Made by a program: the position numbers and the translations under genes. Positions 9,280-17,787 of a stretch of 37,541 nucleotides of DNA are shown here, piece by piece. The DNA comes from an uncultured Ruminococcus sp. (GTDB taxonomy: Bacteria > Bacillota > Clostridia > Oscillospirales > Acutalibacteraceae). Within the stretch, counting starts at the first letter, position 1. The number at the start of each line of letters is the position of its first letter. Where the stretch lies: assembly GCA_902764235.1 (NCBI GenBank), contig CACWVH010000044.1, positions 1 to 37,541 of the forward strand, read 5' to 3'. Below the pieces are notes generated by a model, which ran no database searches, was not told where the DNA came from, and worked only from the letters and a program-made list of their open reading frames with translations.

Positions 9280-9442
9280 GTAATAGCAGACAAATATTTT
9301 CAATAACAAGCCTATTATACACCAATATTGCCGTATTCTCAACGGTTTTAAGCGGATATTCTTTACAATCGGTCAGAAATGTTATATACTGTATAGGGAA
9401 AATGCTGATAAGCATAATTATCTGCGGGAGGCCGGAATACAT

Positions 9443-9994
9443 ATGAAGCTTTATGAAAAAACCCTGAAAAGTGAAAGCAAATTCGAGGGCAGGGTCATTC
9501 ACGTCAGGCTAGATGATGTGGAGCTTGAAAACGGTGAGACTGCAAAAAGAGAAATCGTGGATCATCCGGGCGGTGTATGCATTGCTGCACTGACTGAAAA
9601 CAATGAGCTTCTTTTTGTCAGACAGTTCCGCTATCCGTATAAGGAGATAGTTCTGGAGCTTCCGGCAGGAAAGCTTGAAAAGGGACAGACTCCCCTTGAA
9701 AACGGAAAAAGAGAGCTTCTTGAAGAGACCGGAGCAGTGGGCAGGGAATATGTTACCCTCGGTCAGGTATATCCCAGTCCCGGCTACTGCGGAGAGATCA
9801 TACATCTGTATTTCTGCCGTGTCGATCATTTTGAGGCACAGCAGCTTGACAGTGACGAATTTCTCAACGTGGAAAGAATACCTCTTGAAAAAGCTGTTGA
9901 GATGGTACTTGCAAATGAGGTGCCCGACAGCAAGACCCAGATAGCGGTGCTCAAAACGGCAGCGCTTCTCAGAAGATTCGGAAATGACAGATAA
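9443..9994 (+). CDS. nudF: Nudix hydrolase, ADP-ribose pyrophosphatase type
   Basis: 183 aa, matching the NudF/ADPRase family that cleaves ADP-ribose and related ADP-sugars to AMP plus sugar phosphate. The Nudix box runs from G76 to A98 with REL-x-EETG intact (R90, E91, E94, E95, G97). The conserved Glu after G-x5 is Gln here (Q82), an unusual change in the loop before the helix. ELPAGKLE and the downstream 'VYPSPGYCGE' stretch are typical of the subfamily. GGGAGG lies 11 nt before the ATG. Confidence 0.88.
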   Translation: MKLYEKTLKSESKFEGRVIHVRLDDVELENGETAKREIVDHPGGVCIAALTENNELLFVRQFRYPYKEIVLELPAGKLEKGQTPLENGKRELLEETGAVGREYVTLGQVYPSPGYCGEIIHLYFCRVDHFEAQQLDSDEFLNVERIPLEKAVEMVLANEVPDSKTQIAVLKTAALLRRFGNDR

Positions 9995-10078
9995 GAGCCT
10001 TTGCTCAGACCCTCATGCTGTACATCAGGAGGGTAAAGTGATAATCAGAAGCATAATGAAACGGAAAGTGAAAACAAT

Positions 10079-10435
10079 ATGAATCCAATACTGATCGTTA
10101 TTTCAGCGGCAGTTGTATTGTCTGCCCTTTCGATTGCACTTATAAATAAACCGAGGATACCGGTCGTTGCAGGGTCAATTTTACTGGTGCTGATATTTTT
10201 TGTTGTAACGACCTTTTTTATAGATAATGCGATAAGCGATATGATAAATTCAAACGAGCTTTCGGGCTTTGTCCGTTTCGCCGTTATGAAGGACAGACCG
10301 ACCTATGAGGAGCTTGAAGCATCTTTCAGCATATTCTCGTATGTAGATATCGGACTGTTTCTTGCATCGCTTTTTGCCATGTTTGCGGAAACACTGACGA
10401 TACTTCACCAGAATTCAAAGGTAAGAGGAAGATGA
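10079..10435 (+). CDS. Small membrane protein of unknown function
   Basis: 118 aa with three predicted membrane segments (about 3-22, 30-48 and 87-106) and a short extracytoplasmic or cytoplasmic loop containing DRPTYEELEA. Not recognised. Its stop overlaps the hemW start by 4 nt (ATGA), so the two are translationally coupled. Confidence 0.75.
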   Translation: MNPILIVISAAVVLSALSIALINKPRIPVVAGSILLVLIFFVVTTFFIDNAISDMINSNELSGFVRFAVMKDRPTYEELEASFSIFSYVDIGLFLASLFAMFAETLTILHQNSKVRGR

Positions 10436-11532
10436 AAAAAACCGGAATATATGTCCATATACCGTTTTGTGAGAAAAAATGTCCGTACTGCGATTTTTAT
10501 TCAAGATCCGGTACGGATAAGCTTTATAATGAATATACTTCGGCGCTGCTGAGCAGGATTAGCTCCTCGCCGTACAGAAATGAATATACAGCCGACAGCC
10601 TTTATTTCGGCGGAGGTACGCCGGGACTTTTAGGGGCGGAAAGACTTACAGCTCTTGTATCAGAAGTTCGCAGCAGCTTCGGGCTTGATACCGACAGCTC
10701 AGAGGTGACAGCGGAGATCAATCCGTCAAAAAATGAGCTTGATCTTGAGCAGCTGAGAAAGGGCGGAGTAAACCGCATTTCCATCGGCGTTCAGTCGGCA
10801 GATGACGGCGAGCTTGATTTCCTTGGACGTCAGCATAACAGCGCTCAGGCGGCAAGGTGTATAAGCCGTGCAAGGGATGCCGGATTTGATAATATCTCTC
10901 TTGATCTGATGATAGCCCTGCCCGGACAGACAAAGGAAAGTCTGAGCCGTTCGGTGGAATTCTGCGTCAGAAACGGCGCAAAGCACATTTCCGCATATAT
11001 TCTGAAGATCGAGCCGGGTACTGTGTTTTACAGAAAGCGTGACAGCCTTTGCCTTCCTGATGATGACGAGGCGGCAGAGCTGTATTTTCACCTGTGCAGC
11101 CTGATGAAGGAATACGGCTTTGAGCATTATGAGATATCAAATTTCTGCAAAAGCGGCTATGAGGGCAGGCATAACCTGAAATACTGGCATGATGAGGAAT
11201 ATATAGGCTTCGGACCGTCTGCACATTCCTTCATCAACGGCAGACGCTTTTTTACTCCCCGGAGCTTCAGGGATTTTCACAGCGGAGCTGTTACTGACGA
11301 CGGCACAGGCGGCAGCGAAGAAGAATATATCATGCTTGCCCTGAGACTTTCAGAGGGTGTGGGTTTGTCAGATTTCAGAGCACGCTTCGGCTATGAGCTT
11401 CCGGAAAAATACATAGAAAAGAGCAGACCGCTTGAAAAAGCCGGATATCTGAAAATCAGTCAAAGCAGTGTTGCACTGACAGAAAAAGGATTTCTTCTGT
11501 CAAATTCAATAATATCATCCCTGTTGTCCTGA
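10432..11532 (+). CDS. hemW: Radical SAM protein HemW (heme chaperone-like)
   Basis: 366 aa, typical HemW length, related to oxygen-independent coproporphyrinogen III oxidase HemN. The 4Fe-4S/SAM cluster motif is C13-x3-C17-x2-C20 (CEKKCPYC), followed by YFGGGTPGLL, 'GVNRISIGVQS' and 'HISAYILKIEPGT', all diagnostic of the HemW/HemN group. HemW proteins bind heme and deliver it rather than oxidise coproporphyrinogen. The native role in anaerobes without heme synthesis is unclear. Confidence 0.9.
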   Translation: MKKTGIYVHIPFCEKKCPYCDFYSRSGTDKLYNEYTSALLSRISSSPYRNEYTADSLYFGGGTPGLLGAERLTALVSEVRSSFGLDTDSSEVTAEINPSKNELDLEQLRKGGVNRISIGVQSADDGELDFLGRQHNSAQAARCISRARDAGFDNISLDLMIALPGQTKESLSRSVEFCVRNGAKHISAYILKIEPGTVFYRKRDSLCLPDDDEAAELYFHLCSLMKEYGFEHYEISNFCKSGYEGRHNLKYWHDEEYIGFGPSAHSFINGRRFFTPRSFRDFHSGAVTDDGTGGSEEEYIMLALRLSEGVGLSDFRARFGYELPEKYIEKSRPLEKAGYLKISQSSVALTEKGFLLSNSIISSLLS

Positions 11533-11559
11533 TGCTATGAGATGCAGCAGGCAATGGAG

Positions 11560-11950
11560 TCAATTTTAAAAAATTTAAAGTTTCGCCAGCCTTTTCAAAG
11601 GCTGCGGGGTCCATGGGGTGCGGGTGTCCGGTGGACACCTCTGCCGAAGGCGCCCAAAGGAAGTGCCCTCCGCGCGAAATCTTTCGCACGAGAATCGCTC
11701 GTGCGGGGGGTGAATTCAAAAACAGTCCAGTGGACTGTTTTTGAAGAGGGGACGCCCTGCGAAAGAGGGCGTCCCCTTGCAGCGGCGCTCAGATAACCTC
11801 ACTCACTGCCGCAAGGCAGTGCCCAAAAACCTTAAATTGTTGACATTGGGTGTCCGGTGGACACCTCTGCCGAAGGCAGAAGCACCGACCGAGCCGGCAG
11901 GTGAGACCAGAGTCCCTGGTCGCCGACCGCAGTCGGCGAAATCTCCTGAG
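11560..11950. repeat. Cluster of hairpins and a 30-bp direct repeat
   Basis: The gap between hemW and the methyltransferase is GC-rich and packed with perfect or near-perfect hairpins. Examples are AGCCTTT/AAAGGCT (11595-11605), GGTGTCC GGT GGACACC (twice), GCGAAA/TTTCGC, GCACGAG/CTCGTGC, a 14-bp stem around CAAAAACAGTCC (near 11715), GGGGACGCCC/GGGCGTCCCC, CTGCC/GGCAG, and CGCCGAC/GTCGGCG. A 30-bp block containing GGTGTCCGGTGGACACC is exact at 11622-11651 and 11848-11877. No credible gene lies inside. Confidence 0.7.
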
Positions 11951-11966
11951 AAAGGAAGAAGAGAGT

Positions 11967-13196
11967 ATGGCATTTAAAAAGAGGGAATATGTAGTAGCAG
12001 AGGTGACTAAGAAGGGCGAGAAAAGCCTTCAGCTTGGTCATCCGTGGATATATGATGCAGAGGTCGTGTCGCTTGACGGACAGGCAGCGGACGGCGATAT
12101 AGTTGACGTTGTAAGCAGCAAGGGACGCTTTATCGGCTCTGGCTTCTATAACAGCAATTCAAAGATCAGGATAAGACTGATATCAAGAAATGCCAACGAC
12201 AGATTCGATGAGGCATTTTTTGAAAGAAGAATCCGCTATGCATGGCAGTACAGAAAAACCGTAATGGGTGACGATCTCGACTGCTGCAGGGTTATTTTCG
12301 GAGAGGCAGACACCTTCCCGGGACTTACAGTCGATAAATTCCACGATATACTTGTTGTCCAGACCCTGTCCCTTGGAATGGAGCAGAGACGGGATATTAT
12401 TTTTCCGCTGCTTTATAAGGTTCTTACCGAGAACGGCTTTGAGATCAGGGGAATCTATGAACGCAATGACGTGAGGATAAGAGAGCTTGAGGGAATGACT
12501 CAGGGCAAGGGCTTCTATCCCCTTGAGGGCTTGAGCACCCCTGACAGCACATCAGTTATCATAACCGAAAACGGTATCAGGTATACCGTAGATTTTGAAA
12601 ACGGACAGAAAACAGGCTTTTTCCTCGATCAGAAATATAACCGCCTTGCCGTTTCCAGAATCGCAAGGGGCAGAAAAGTGCTTGACTGCTTCACACATAC
12701 AGGGTCCTTTGCAATGAACGCAGTGATGGGCGGAGCAGAGCACGTCTGTGCAGTCGATATATCCCAGGATGCTGTGGATATGGCAAGGGCAAATGCAGAA
12801 ATGAACGGCATATCGGATAAAATGAGCTTTGTCTGCGAAAATGTGTTCGACCTTCTTTCAGGCATGACCGGCAGGGAGGGCTATGATATGATAATTCTCG
12901 ATCCGCCTGCCTTTACAAAATCAAGATCTACAGTAGAGAGCGCAGTCAGGGGCTATAAGGAAATAAATCTGCGTGCGATGAAGCTTCTTCCGCAGGGGGG
13001 ATATCTTGCAACCTGCTCATGCTCTCATTTTATGACGGAGCAGCTTTTTGAAAAAATGCTTCGTGACGCAGCCCATGATGCACACGTATTTCTCAGACGA
13101 ATAGAATACCGTCAGCAGGCTCCGGATCATCCGGTGCTGTATAATGTTCCGGAAACAGAATACCTGAAATTCTACCTTTTCCAGGTCGTAAGATAA
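11967..13196 (+). CDS. rlmI: 23S rRNA m5C methyltransferase, RlmI family
   Basis: 409 aa SAM-dependent methyltransferase. An N-terminal PUA-like RNA-binding domain (about 5-80, GEKSLQLGHPWIYDAEV) is followed by a linker domain and a Rossmann catalytic domain with VLDCFTHTGSFAMNA and the IILDPPAFTKS motif. The Cys in CSCSH near the C-terminus is the expected catalytic residue type. The ATG at 11967 follows AAAGGAAGAAGAGAGT; reading further upstream would run into the hairpin cluster. Exact target base is inferred from the family. Confidence 0.87.
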   Translation: MAFKKREYVVAEVTKKGEKSLQLGHPWIYDAEVVSLDGQAADGDIVDVVSSKGRFIGSGFYNSNSKIRIRLISRNANDRFDEAFFERRIRYAWQYRKTVMGDDLDCCRVIFGEADTFPGLTVDKFHDILVVQTLSLGMEQRRDIIFPLLYKVLTENGFEIRGIYERNDVRIRELEGMTQGKGFYPLEGLSTPDSTSVIITENGIRYTVDFENGQKTGFFLDQKYNRLAVSRIARGRKVLDCFTHTGSFAMNAVMGGAEHVCAVDISQDAVDMARANAEMNGISDKMSFVCENVFDLLSGMTGREGYDMIILDPPAFTKSRSTVESAVRGYKEINLRAMKLLPQGGYLATCSCSHFMTEQLFEKMLRDAAHDAHVFLRRIEYRQQAPDHPVLYNVPETEYLKFYLFQVVR

Positions 13197-13221
13197 GCAG
13201 AAAAAATCATAATCACTCATG

Positions 13222-13260
13222 CAGCGGCATACATTATGTATGACCGCTGTTATTTTGTTT
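13222..13260 (+). terminator. Probable terminator after the methyltransferase gene
   Basis: CAGCGG-CATACAT pairs with ATGTATG-a-CCGCTG around a one-base centre, followed by TTATTTTG. Confidence 0.6.
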
Positions 13261-13398
13261 CATTCTTTTTTTGATAAAAAGCGGACAGCTTTCTGTCAAA
13301 AAACCAATCTCCGTTTCAAAGCTTACCTGTGCGTCTGAAAAAATAAAAAATGCAAAGTCTGTTTTTATTGAAGATCAGTATCAGAGGAAGATGGTGTC

Positions 13399-14244
13399 AT
13401 GCAAAGCTTTCAGGGCAAAAAAATAATACGCTCAGCACTTAGCTTCATTTTGCTTGCGGCAGTGATGCTTTCAATGTGCAGCTGCGGAAAAAATACGCAG
13501 ACCTGTGAGGCGGAGACGCTGACTCTGCCTGTAATAATGTATCACGGTCTGACAGATAAGCAGTCAAGACAGAATCAGTATATGATCTCTCCCGACTGCT
13601 TTGAACAGGACCTGAAATACCTGAAGGAAAACGGCTATGAAACTATCTCGGTCAGCGAGCTTGTCCGGCATTTCAAAGAAAAAAAGCCTCTGCCCGAAAA
13701 GCCGGTGCTTATCACATTTGACGACGGATATCTGAATAATTATACCTTTGCCTTTCCGCTTCTGAAAAAATATAACGCAAAGGCGCTTATCTCTCCCATC
13801 GGGATCTCAGCAGATGAGGCGGAAAACGAAAAATACCGCAGTGCCGACTGGTCGCAGTGCAGATGGAAGGAGCTGAAGGAAATGTGTGATTCAGGTCTTG
13901 TGGAGCTTGGCAATCATACCTATGATCTTCATAAGACAGGCGCAGGAAAAAACGGAGCGGCAAAAATGCCGGGAGAGGATGAAATGGAATATGAAAAGCG
14001 ACTCAAGGAGGATGTGATAAGCGCAAATGAAGCAATAAAAAAAAATACTGGAAAAGAGCCGCTTGCATTTGTATATCCGTTCGGCGCAAAAAGCAGCACC
14101 ACAGAGGAGATCATACACTCACTTGGCTTTCAGGTGATATTTGACTGTGAAAACAAAATGAATACCGTTACAAGCAAGGACGATCTGTATCATCTTCACC
14201 GATTCCTGAGAGGAGAAAGGCTTTGTTTAATGAATAATGAATAA
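13399..14244 (+). CDS. Polysaccharide deacetylase (CE4) lipoprotein
   Basis: 281 aa exported lipoprotein (hydrophobic stretch at 13-25, probable lipobox Cys 29). The NodB/CE4 domain has TFDDGY at 106-111 (catalytic Asp and metal Asp) and the metal-binding NHTYDLH with H173 and H178, plus the YPFG motif near the C-terminus. The family removes N-acetyl groups from peptidoglycan or other N-acetylated glycans. It sits 36 nt upstream of an amidase gene, suggesting a shared role in cell wall modification or turnover. Exact substrate cannot be told from sequence. Confidence 0.85.
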   Translation: MQSFQGKKIIRSALSFILLAAVMLSMCSCGKNTQTCEAETLTLPVIMYHGLTDKQSRQNQYMISPDCFEQDLKYLKENGYETISVSELVRHFKEKKPLPEKPVLITFDDGYLNNYTFAFPLLKKYNAKALISPIGISADEAENEKYRSADWSQCRWKELKEMCDSGLVELGNHTYDLHKTGAGKNGAAKMPGEDEMEYEKRLKEDVISANEAIKKNTGKEPLAFVYPFGAKSSTTEEIIHSLGFQVIFDCENKMNTVTSKDDLYHLHRFLRGERLCLMNNE

Positions 14245-14280
14245 TTATACAGCTGCTGATTTAATGGGAGGTCAGATATT

Positions 14281-15021
14281 ATGCCGATAATTTTTCTGAG
14301 TCCGTCTACACAGGAGTATAATCCGTATGTTGACGGTGGAAACGAAGAATATTATATGAATCTGATAGCCGATGCAATGGAGCCGTATCTGAGTGCATCA
14401 GGGATAGAATATGTGCGCAATGATCCGTCAAAGACTGTGGGCGGTTCGGTCAGGGCATCAAATGCAGGAGATTATGACTTTCACCTTGCAATACATTCAA
14501 ATGCCTCGCCCGAAGAAATGAGCGGAAAAAACAGGGGAGTACAGGTGTATTACTATGCAAATTCTCCGGAAAGCGAAAGGGCAGCACAGATCTATGCGGA
14601 AAACTACCGGAAGATATATCCTCTGCCCGACCTTGTAAGGACTGTCCCCACAACAACTCTGTACGAGCTTGTGCGCACGAGGATACCGGCAGTTCTGATA
14701 GAGACTGCCTACCATGATAATGCTGAGGATGCACGATGGATAAGGGAAAATATAGGCGTCATAGCCGAAAATCTGTCGCAGTCAACGGCACAGTATCTTG
14801 GAGTTGCTTTCCGCCGTCCGGAAGGTGCTGAAAACGGTGTCGTGACGACTCAGACAGGCTCGCTGAATCTGCGCTCAGAGCCTTCCCTCACTTCGGAAAT
14901 ACTTGCAGCCATACCCAAGGGAACAGTGATCCCTATCGCAGGAATGAGCGGAGAATGGTATCTGACAAGATACAACGGACAGCAGGGATATGTGTCGTCA
15001 AGATATGTAAACGTGATCTGA
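14281..15021 (+). CDS. N-acetylmuramoyl-L-alanine amidase (Amidase_3) with C-terminal SH3
   Basis: 246 aa. The Amidase_3 domain (about 2-175) shows E22/E23, H72 in HLAIHSNA and the catalytic Glu141 in VLIETAYHDNAED; a bacterial SH3 domain covers about 187-246 (GSLNLRSEPSLTSEILAAI). The position where most relatives have the first zinc His is S-P-S-T-Q-E-Y (residues 7-13), so one zinc ligand appears to be replaced. There is no signal peptide, which fits phage-lysin-like or otherwise non-classically released enzymes. GGGAGG precedes the start, and the gene follows the deacetylase. Confidence 0.82.
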   Translation: MPIIFLSPSTQEYNPYVDGGNEEYYMNLIADAMEPYLSASGIEYVRNDPSKTVGGSVRASNAGDYDFHLAIHSNASPEEMSGKNRGVQVYYYANSPESERAAQIYAENYRKIYPLPDLVRTVPTTTLYELVRTRIPAVLIETAYHDNAEDARWIRENIGVIAENLSQSTAQYLGVAFRRPEGAENGVVTTQTGSLNLRSEPSLTSEILAAIPKGTVIPIAGMSGEWYLTRYNGQQGYVSSRYVNVI

Positions 15022-15096
15022 ATCGAAATGAGCTTCGTATGCGGAGCAACAGCACGAAATTGACACCGGCGGCACGCCGGTTTACAGTTTTTTTTC

Positions 15097-15149
15097 TTTA
15101 CAAATGAAAAAAATTATGATATATTATAATATAAATAGTAATTGTTACT
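15097..15149 (+). promoter_or_regulatory. Candidate perR promoter and operator region
   Basis: TTTACA (15097-15102) with a 17-bp spacer to TATATT, plus an overlapping TATAAT (15125-15130). The TTATGAT-AT-ATTATAA stretch resembles a Per box with one extra central base. AGTAA TTG TTACT (15137-15149) is a perfect 5-bp inverted repeat. Self-regulation by PerR is plausible but inferred. Confidence 0.4.
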
Positions 15150-15255
15150 GATTTGATGCAATTTTTTTTCATAAACTCTTGACTTGAGCAGAAAGCGGAG
15201 TGAATGTCCCGAAGCAGCAAGGCTGTGTGAGGGTCAGATAAGAGGTGAAAAGAAA

Positions 15256-15660
15256 ATGCATTCCAAACGCAATTTCAGTGCAAAACGAGAGGCGATCTAT
15301 GAAACGCTTTCCTCGACAAATATACATCCGTCGGCAGAATGGGTTTATGAAAAGCTGAAAACCGAGCTGCCGGGACTGAGCCTTGGAACGGTATACAGGA
15401 ATCTCTCTGTATTCAAGGAAATGGGACTGGCAAAATCCATCGGTGTAATAAACGGTCAGGAGCGTTTTGACGCAGTAATGACGCCGCACCCTCATTTCAT
15501 ATGCCGTAAATGCTACCGGATTATGGATGTCCCGAAGGGATATAATATAATTGAGCGCAGTGTTTACGGAAATGTGGAAAGAGAATGTGACGCCACGATC
15601 GAGATGCACAGCATAACCTTTTACGGGTTGTGCAGAAGCTGCTCAGAGGAAGAGCCGTAA
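15256..15660 (+). CDS. perR: Peroxide-responsive repressor PerR (Fur family)
   Basis: 134 aa metalloregulator. The winged helix covers about 5-75. Structural zinc is held by C83-x2-C86 and C126-x2-C129. The regulatory site aligns with B. subtilis PerR H37, D85, H91, H93 and D104 as H24, D72, H78, H80 and D91. An Asp at the last position is the PerR rather than Fur signature. The ATG at 15256 follows GAGGTG. The next gene is a rubrerythrin, a classic PerR target, 59 nt downstream. Confidence 0.9.
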   Translation: MHSKRNFSAKREAIYETLSSTNIHPSAEWVYEKLKTELPGLSLGTVYRNLSVFKEMGLAKSIGVINGQERFDAVMTPHPHFICRKCYRIMDVPKGYNIIERSVYGNVERECDATIEMHSITFYGLCRSCSEEEP

Positions 15661-15719
15661 AGGCTGATCTGATGAGCAAAAAAATAACAACAAAAAAACA
15701 GAAAACGGAGGAAATCAAA

Positions 15720-16265
15720 ATGAAAAAATTTGTCTGTCAGGTATGCGGATATGTTTACGAGGGAACAGAGGCTCCCGAGCAGTGCCCGGTATGTAAGGCA
15801 CCGAAGGAAAAGTTCAAGGAATCTGTATCAGACGGCTCATATGCAACAGTACATGAGGTAGGCGTTGCAAAGGGCGTTGATCCTGAGATCTATAATGAGC
15901 TTGTTTCAAACTTCAACGGCGAGTGCAGCGAGGTCGGAATGTACCTTGCAATGGCAAGACAGGCTGACCGTGAGGGCTATCCCGAGATCTCGGCAGCATT
16001 CACAAAGTATGCATTTGAGGAAGCAGAGCACGCTGCAAAATTCGCAGAGCTTCTCGGCGAGGTTCTTACAACAAGCACAAAGAAGAACCTTCAGATGAGA
16101 GCAGATGCAGAAGCTGGTGCTTGCGAAGGCAAATTCGAGCTTGCAAAGAAAGCAAAGGCACAGAACCTCGACGCTATCCATGACACAGTTCACGAAATGG
16201 CAAAGGACGAGGCCCGCCACGGTGCAGGCTTCGCAGGACTGCTCAAAAGATATTTCGGTGAATGA
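15720..16265 (+). CDS. rbr: Reverse rubrerythrin (peroxide reductase)
   Basis: 181 aa with reversed domain order: an N-terminal rubredoxin-like iron site (C6, C9, C22, C25) and a C-terminal four-helix diiron domain with paired EEAEH (E101-H104) and DEARH (E164-H167) motifs. Such proteins reduce hydrogen peroxide (and help with oxygen) using NADH-derived electrons in clostridia. ACGGAGG is placed just before the ATG. Co-directional with perR. Confidence 0.92.
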   Translation: MKKFVCQVCGYVYEGTEAPEQCPVCKAPKEKFKESVSDGSYATVHEVGVAKGVDPEIYNELVSNFNGECSEVGMYLAMARQADREGYPEISAAFTKYAFEEAEHAAKFAELLGEVLTTSTKKNLQMRADAEAGACEGKFELAKKAKAQNLDAIHDTVHEMAKDEARHGAGFAGLLKRYFGE

Positions 16266-16331
16266 TAACTATCGCATCCATTAAGCATGATACCGCACGA
16301 TAGATGCACATAAGAAAACTAAGAATCCGCT

Positions 16332-16373
16332 GGTTGCTGTACTGTATCGGTACAGCAGCCGCTTTTTTCTTTA
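16332..16373 (+). terminator. Terminator of the perR-rbr unit
   Basis: An 11-bp stem, GGTTGCTGTAC with GTACAGCAGCC (one G-T pair), then GCTTTTTTCTTT. Confidence 0.8.
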
Positions 16374-16473
16374 TAAAGCTACAAGCAGATAAAGCAGCAA
16401 TTAACCGGAGCGGCTTGGGCTGCATCCGATAATAATAAACGCAGGAAGTCCGTGCAGACAGTGTGACTCAGGA

Positions 16474-16910
16474 ATGAGGAATTAGGAATTTAATAAACTT
16501 TGTTTTAGCGTTTAGCCGAAAGTAAACAGCGGAAACGCAGAAACGCTCACTTCGTTCGCTCAATGAATAATGTTTAGTGAATAAATAATAATTTATGTAC
16601 AAATACTTCACTGTTCAACCAAAAGTAAATAGCGGTGCGTAAATTTCAGAGTCAGTGTAACGAAGCCGCCCACGCTCACACAGAACTAACCGCTGCCTCG
16701 AAAGTAAGCGAGCACGCCGCAGGCAGCGCAGCGTGGGGAAGGGAATGCAGTAAGCGAGCACGCACACCGCAGGCGGTGGGCAGCGCAGCGGGGGTAGGGT
16801 GGGGTTAAGGAGAGAAGATTTCAAAAGAGGAGAACCTTAAGGGGAGGGGCGTAAGCCCATCACCTTATGGGTCTTCTCTTTTGCTGCGTCCGCATCCTGC
16901 GGACGCCTGC
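16474..16910. repeat. Interspersed repeat R1, copy 2
   Basis: Near full-length match to 101-535 in the same orientation, including the purine-rich block and the terminal GCGTCCGCA/TGCGGACGC hairpin (16886-16906). Fills most of the gap 16374-16996; no gene is seen there. Confidence 0.75.
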
Positions 16911-16996
16911 GAATAAATTAGCGGCACGTAAAATCCCTGAATCAGCATAACAAAGCCGCTCACGCTTCCTGTGAGGTCATTCCCGGTAGCACCCTT

Positions 16997-17782
16997 TCAG
17001 TATTTTTCAAGTGAGTAGATGTAGGCTTCCGCCCAGCTGTACTGATTGATGAATTCACCCTTGTAACGCCTTACAGCATCGGCTTTTCCGGCAAGATGGT
17101 CATAATAATCGCAGCTGACCATTGTGGTGTCAATGGAATAGGAATTGCTGCGGTGTATGAGAAGCTCACCCAGACCATAATTCTCAAGATCTTTTTTAAG
17201 CCCGGAGGCAAGCTTTTTAAAATATGAAAGATTCTTTTCCGGATCAGAGCTTTCGTCAAAGATAACGCTTGTTATCTCAGACCTTGTGGCGGATGCACCC
17301 TTGAGACAGATCAGATATGCAAGCAGCTCCTTTTCCTTTTTTCTCTTGAAGATAACCGGCTTTCCGTCAAAAAAAGCCTCAAAATTCCCGAAGCACATTA
17401 CATCAAGCATTTTCCTTTTCTGCCGTACCGGATGCCTGAGATTGTTCAGGACATCCCTGAGATCATCGTCCATGACGGGCTTTAGCAGATATCCGCTTAC
17501 GAAAAGCCTGAATGCATCAACAGCATAATTGCTGTACGCAGTGACCATGACGATATTTGTCCCGGGGTCGGCTTCTATGATGCTTCGGGCAAGATTCAGA
17601 CCGTTTTTACCCGGCATCTGTATGTCAAGAAAGGCAATGTCGATATGCTCTTTGTTTATAATTTCCATTGCAGAGTCGTAATCTCCGGCAAAAAAGTAAT
17701 CGTTCCCGGGACTGACTCTTTCAAGTGCATCTGCAAGGTCAGTTCTCAGATATTCTTCATCATCTGCTATAAGTATTGTCAT
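16997..17782 (-). CDS. Response regulator with SARP/BTAD-like output domain
   Basis: 261 aa. The receiver domain (1-120) has the acidic pocket DDEE (7-10), the phosphoacceptor Asp in AFLDIQMPG, the switch TAYSNY and Lys in LLKPV. The output (about 135-261) begins DVMCFGNFEAFFDGKPVIF and contains a winged helix typical of OmpR-like/SARP activators rather than LytTR. Start at 17782, 5 nt after the kinase stop, with a weak AAAGGG site. It acts with the upstream kinase; target genes are not evident. Confidence 0.85.
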   Translation of the reverse strand: MTILIADDEEYLRTDLADALERVSPGNDYFFAGDYDSAMEIINKEHIDIAFLDIQMPGKNGLNLARSIIEADPGTNIVMVTAYSNYAVDAFRLFVSGYLLKPVMDDDLRDVLNNLRHPVRQKRKMLDVMCFGNFEAFFDGKPVIFKRKKEKELLAYLICLKGASATRSEITSVIFDESSDPEKNLSYFKKLASGLKKDLENYGLGELLIHRSNSYSIDTTMVSCDYYDHLAGKADAVRRYKGEFINQYSWAEAYIYSLEKY

Positions 17783-17787
17783 TAGTA

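Noticed and set aside
11741-11977. Plus-strand frames running through the hairpin cluster
   Set aside because: Composed of palindromic repeat sequence and overlapping the start of the methyltransferase gene; no ribosome site.
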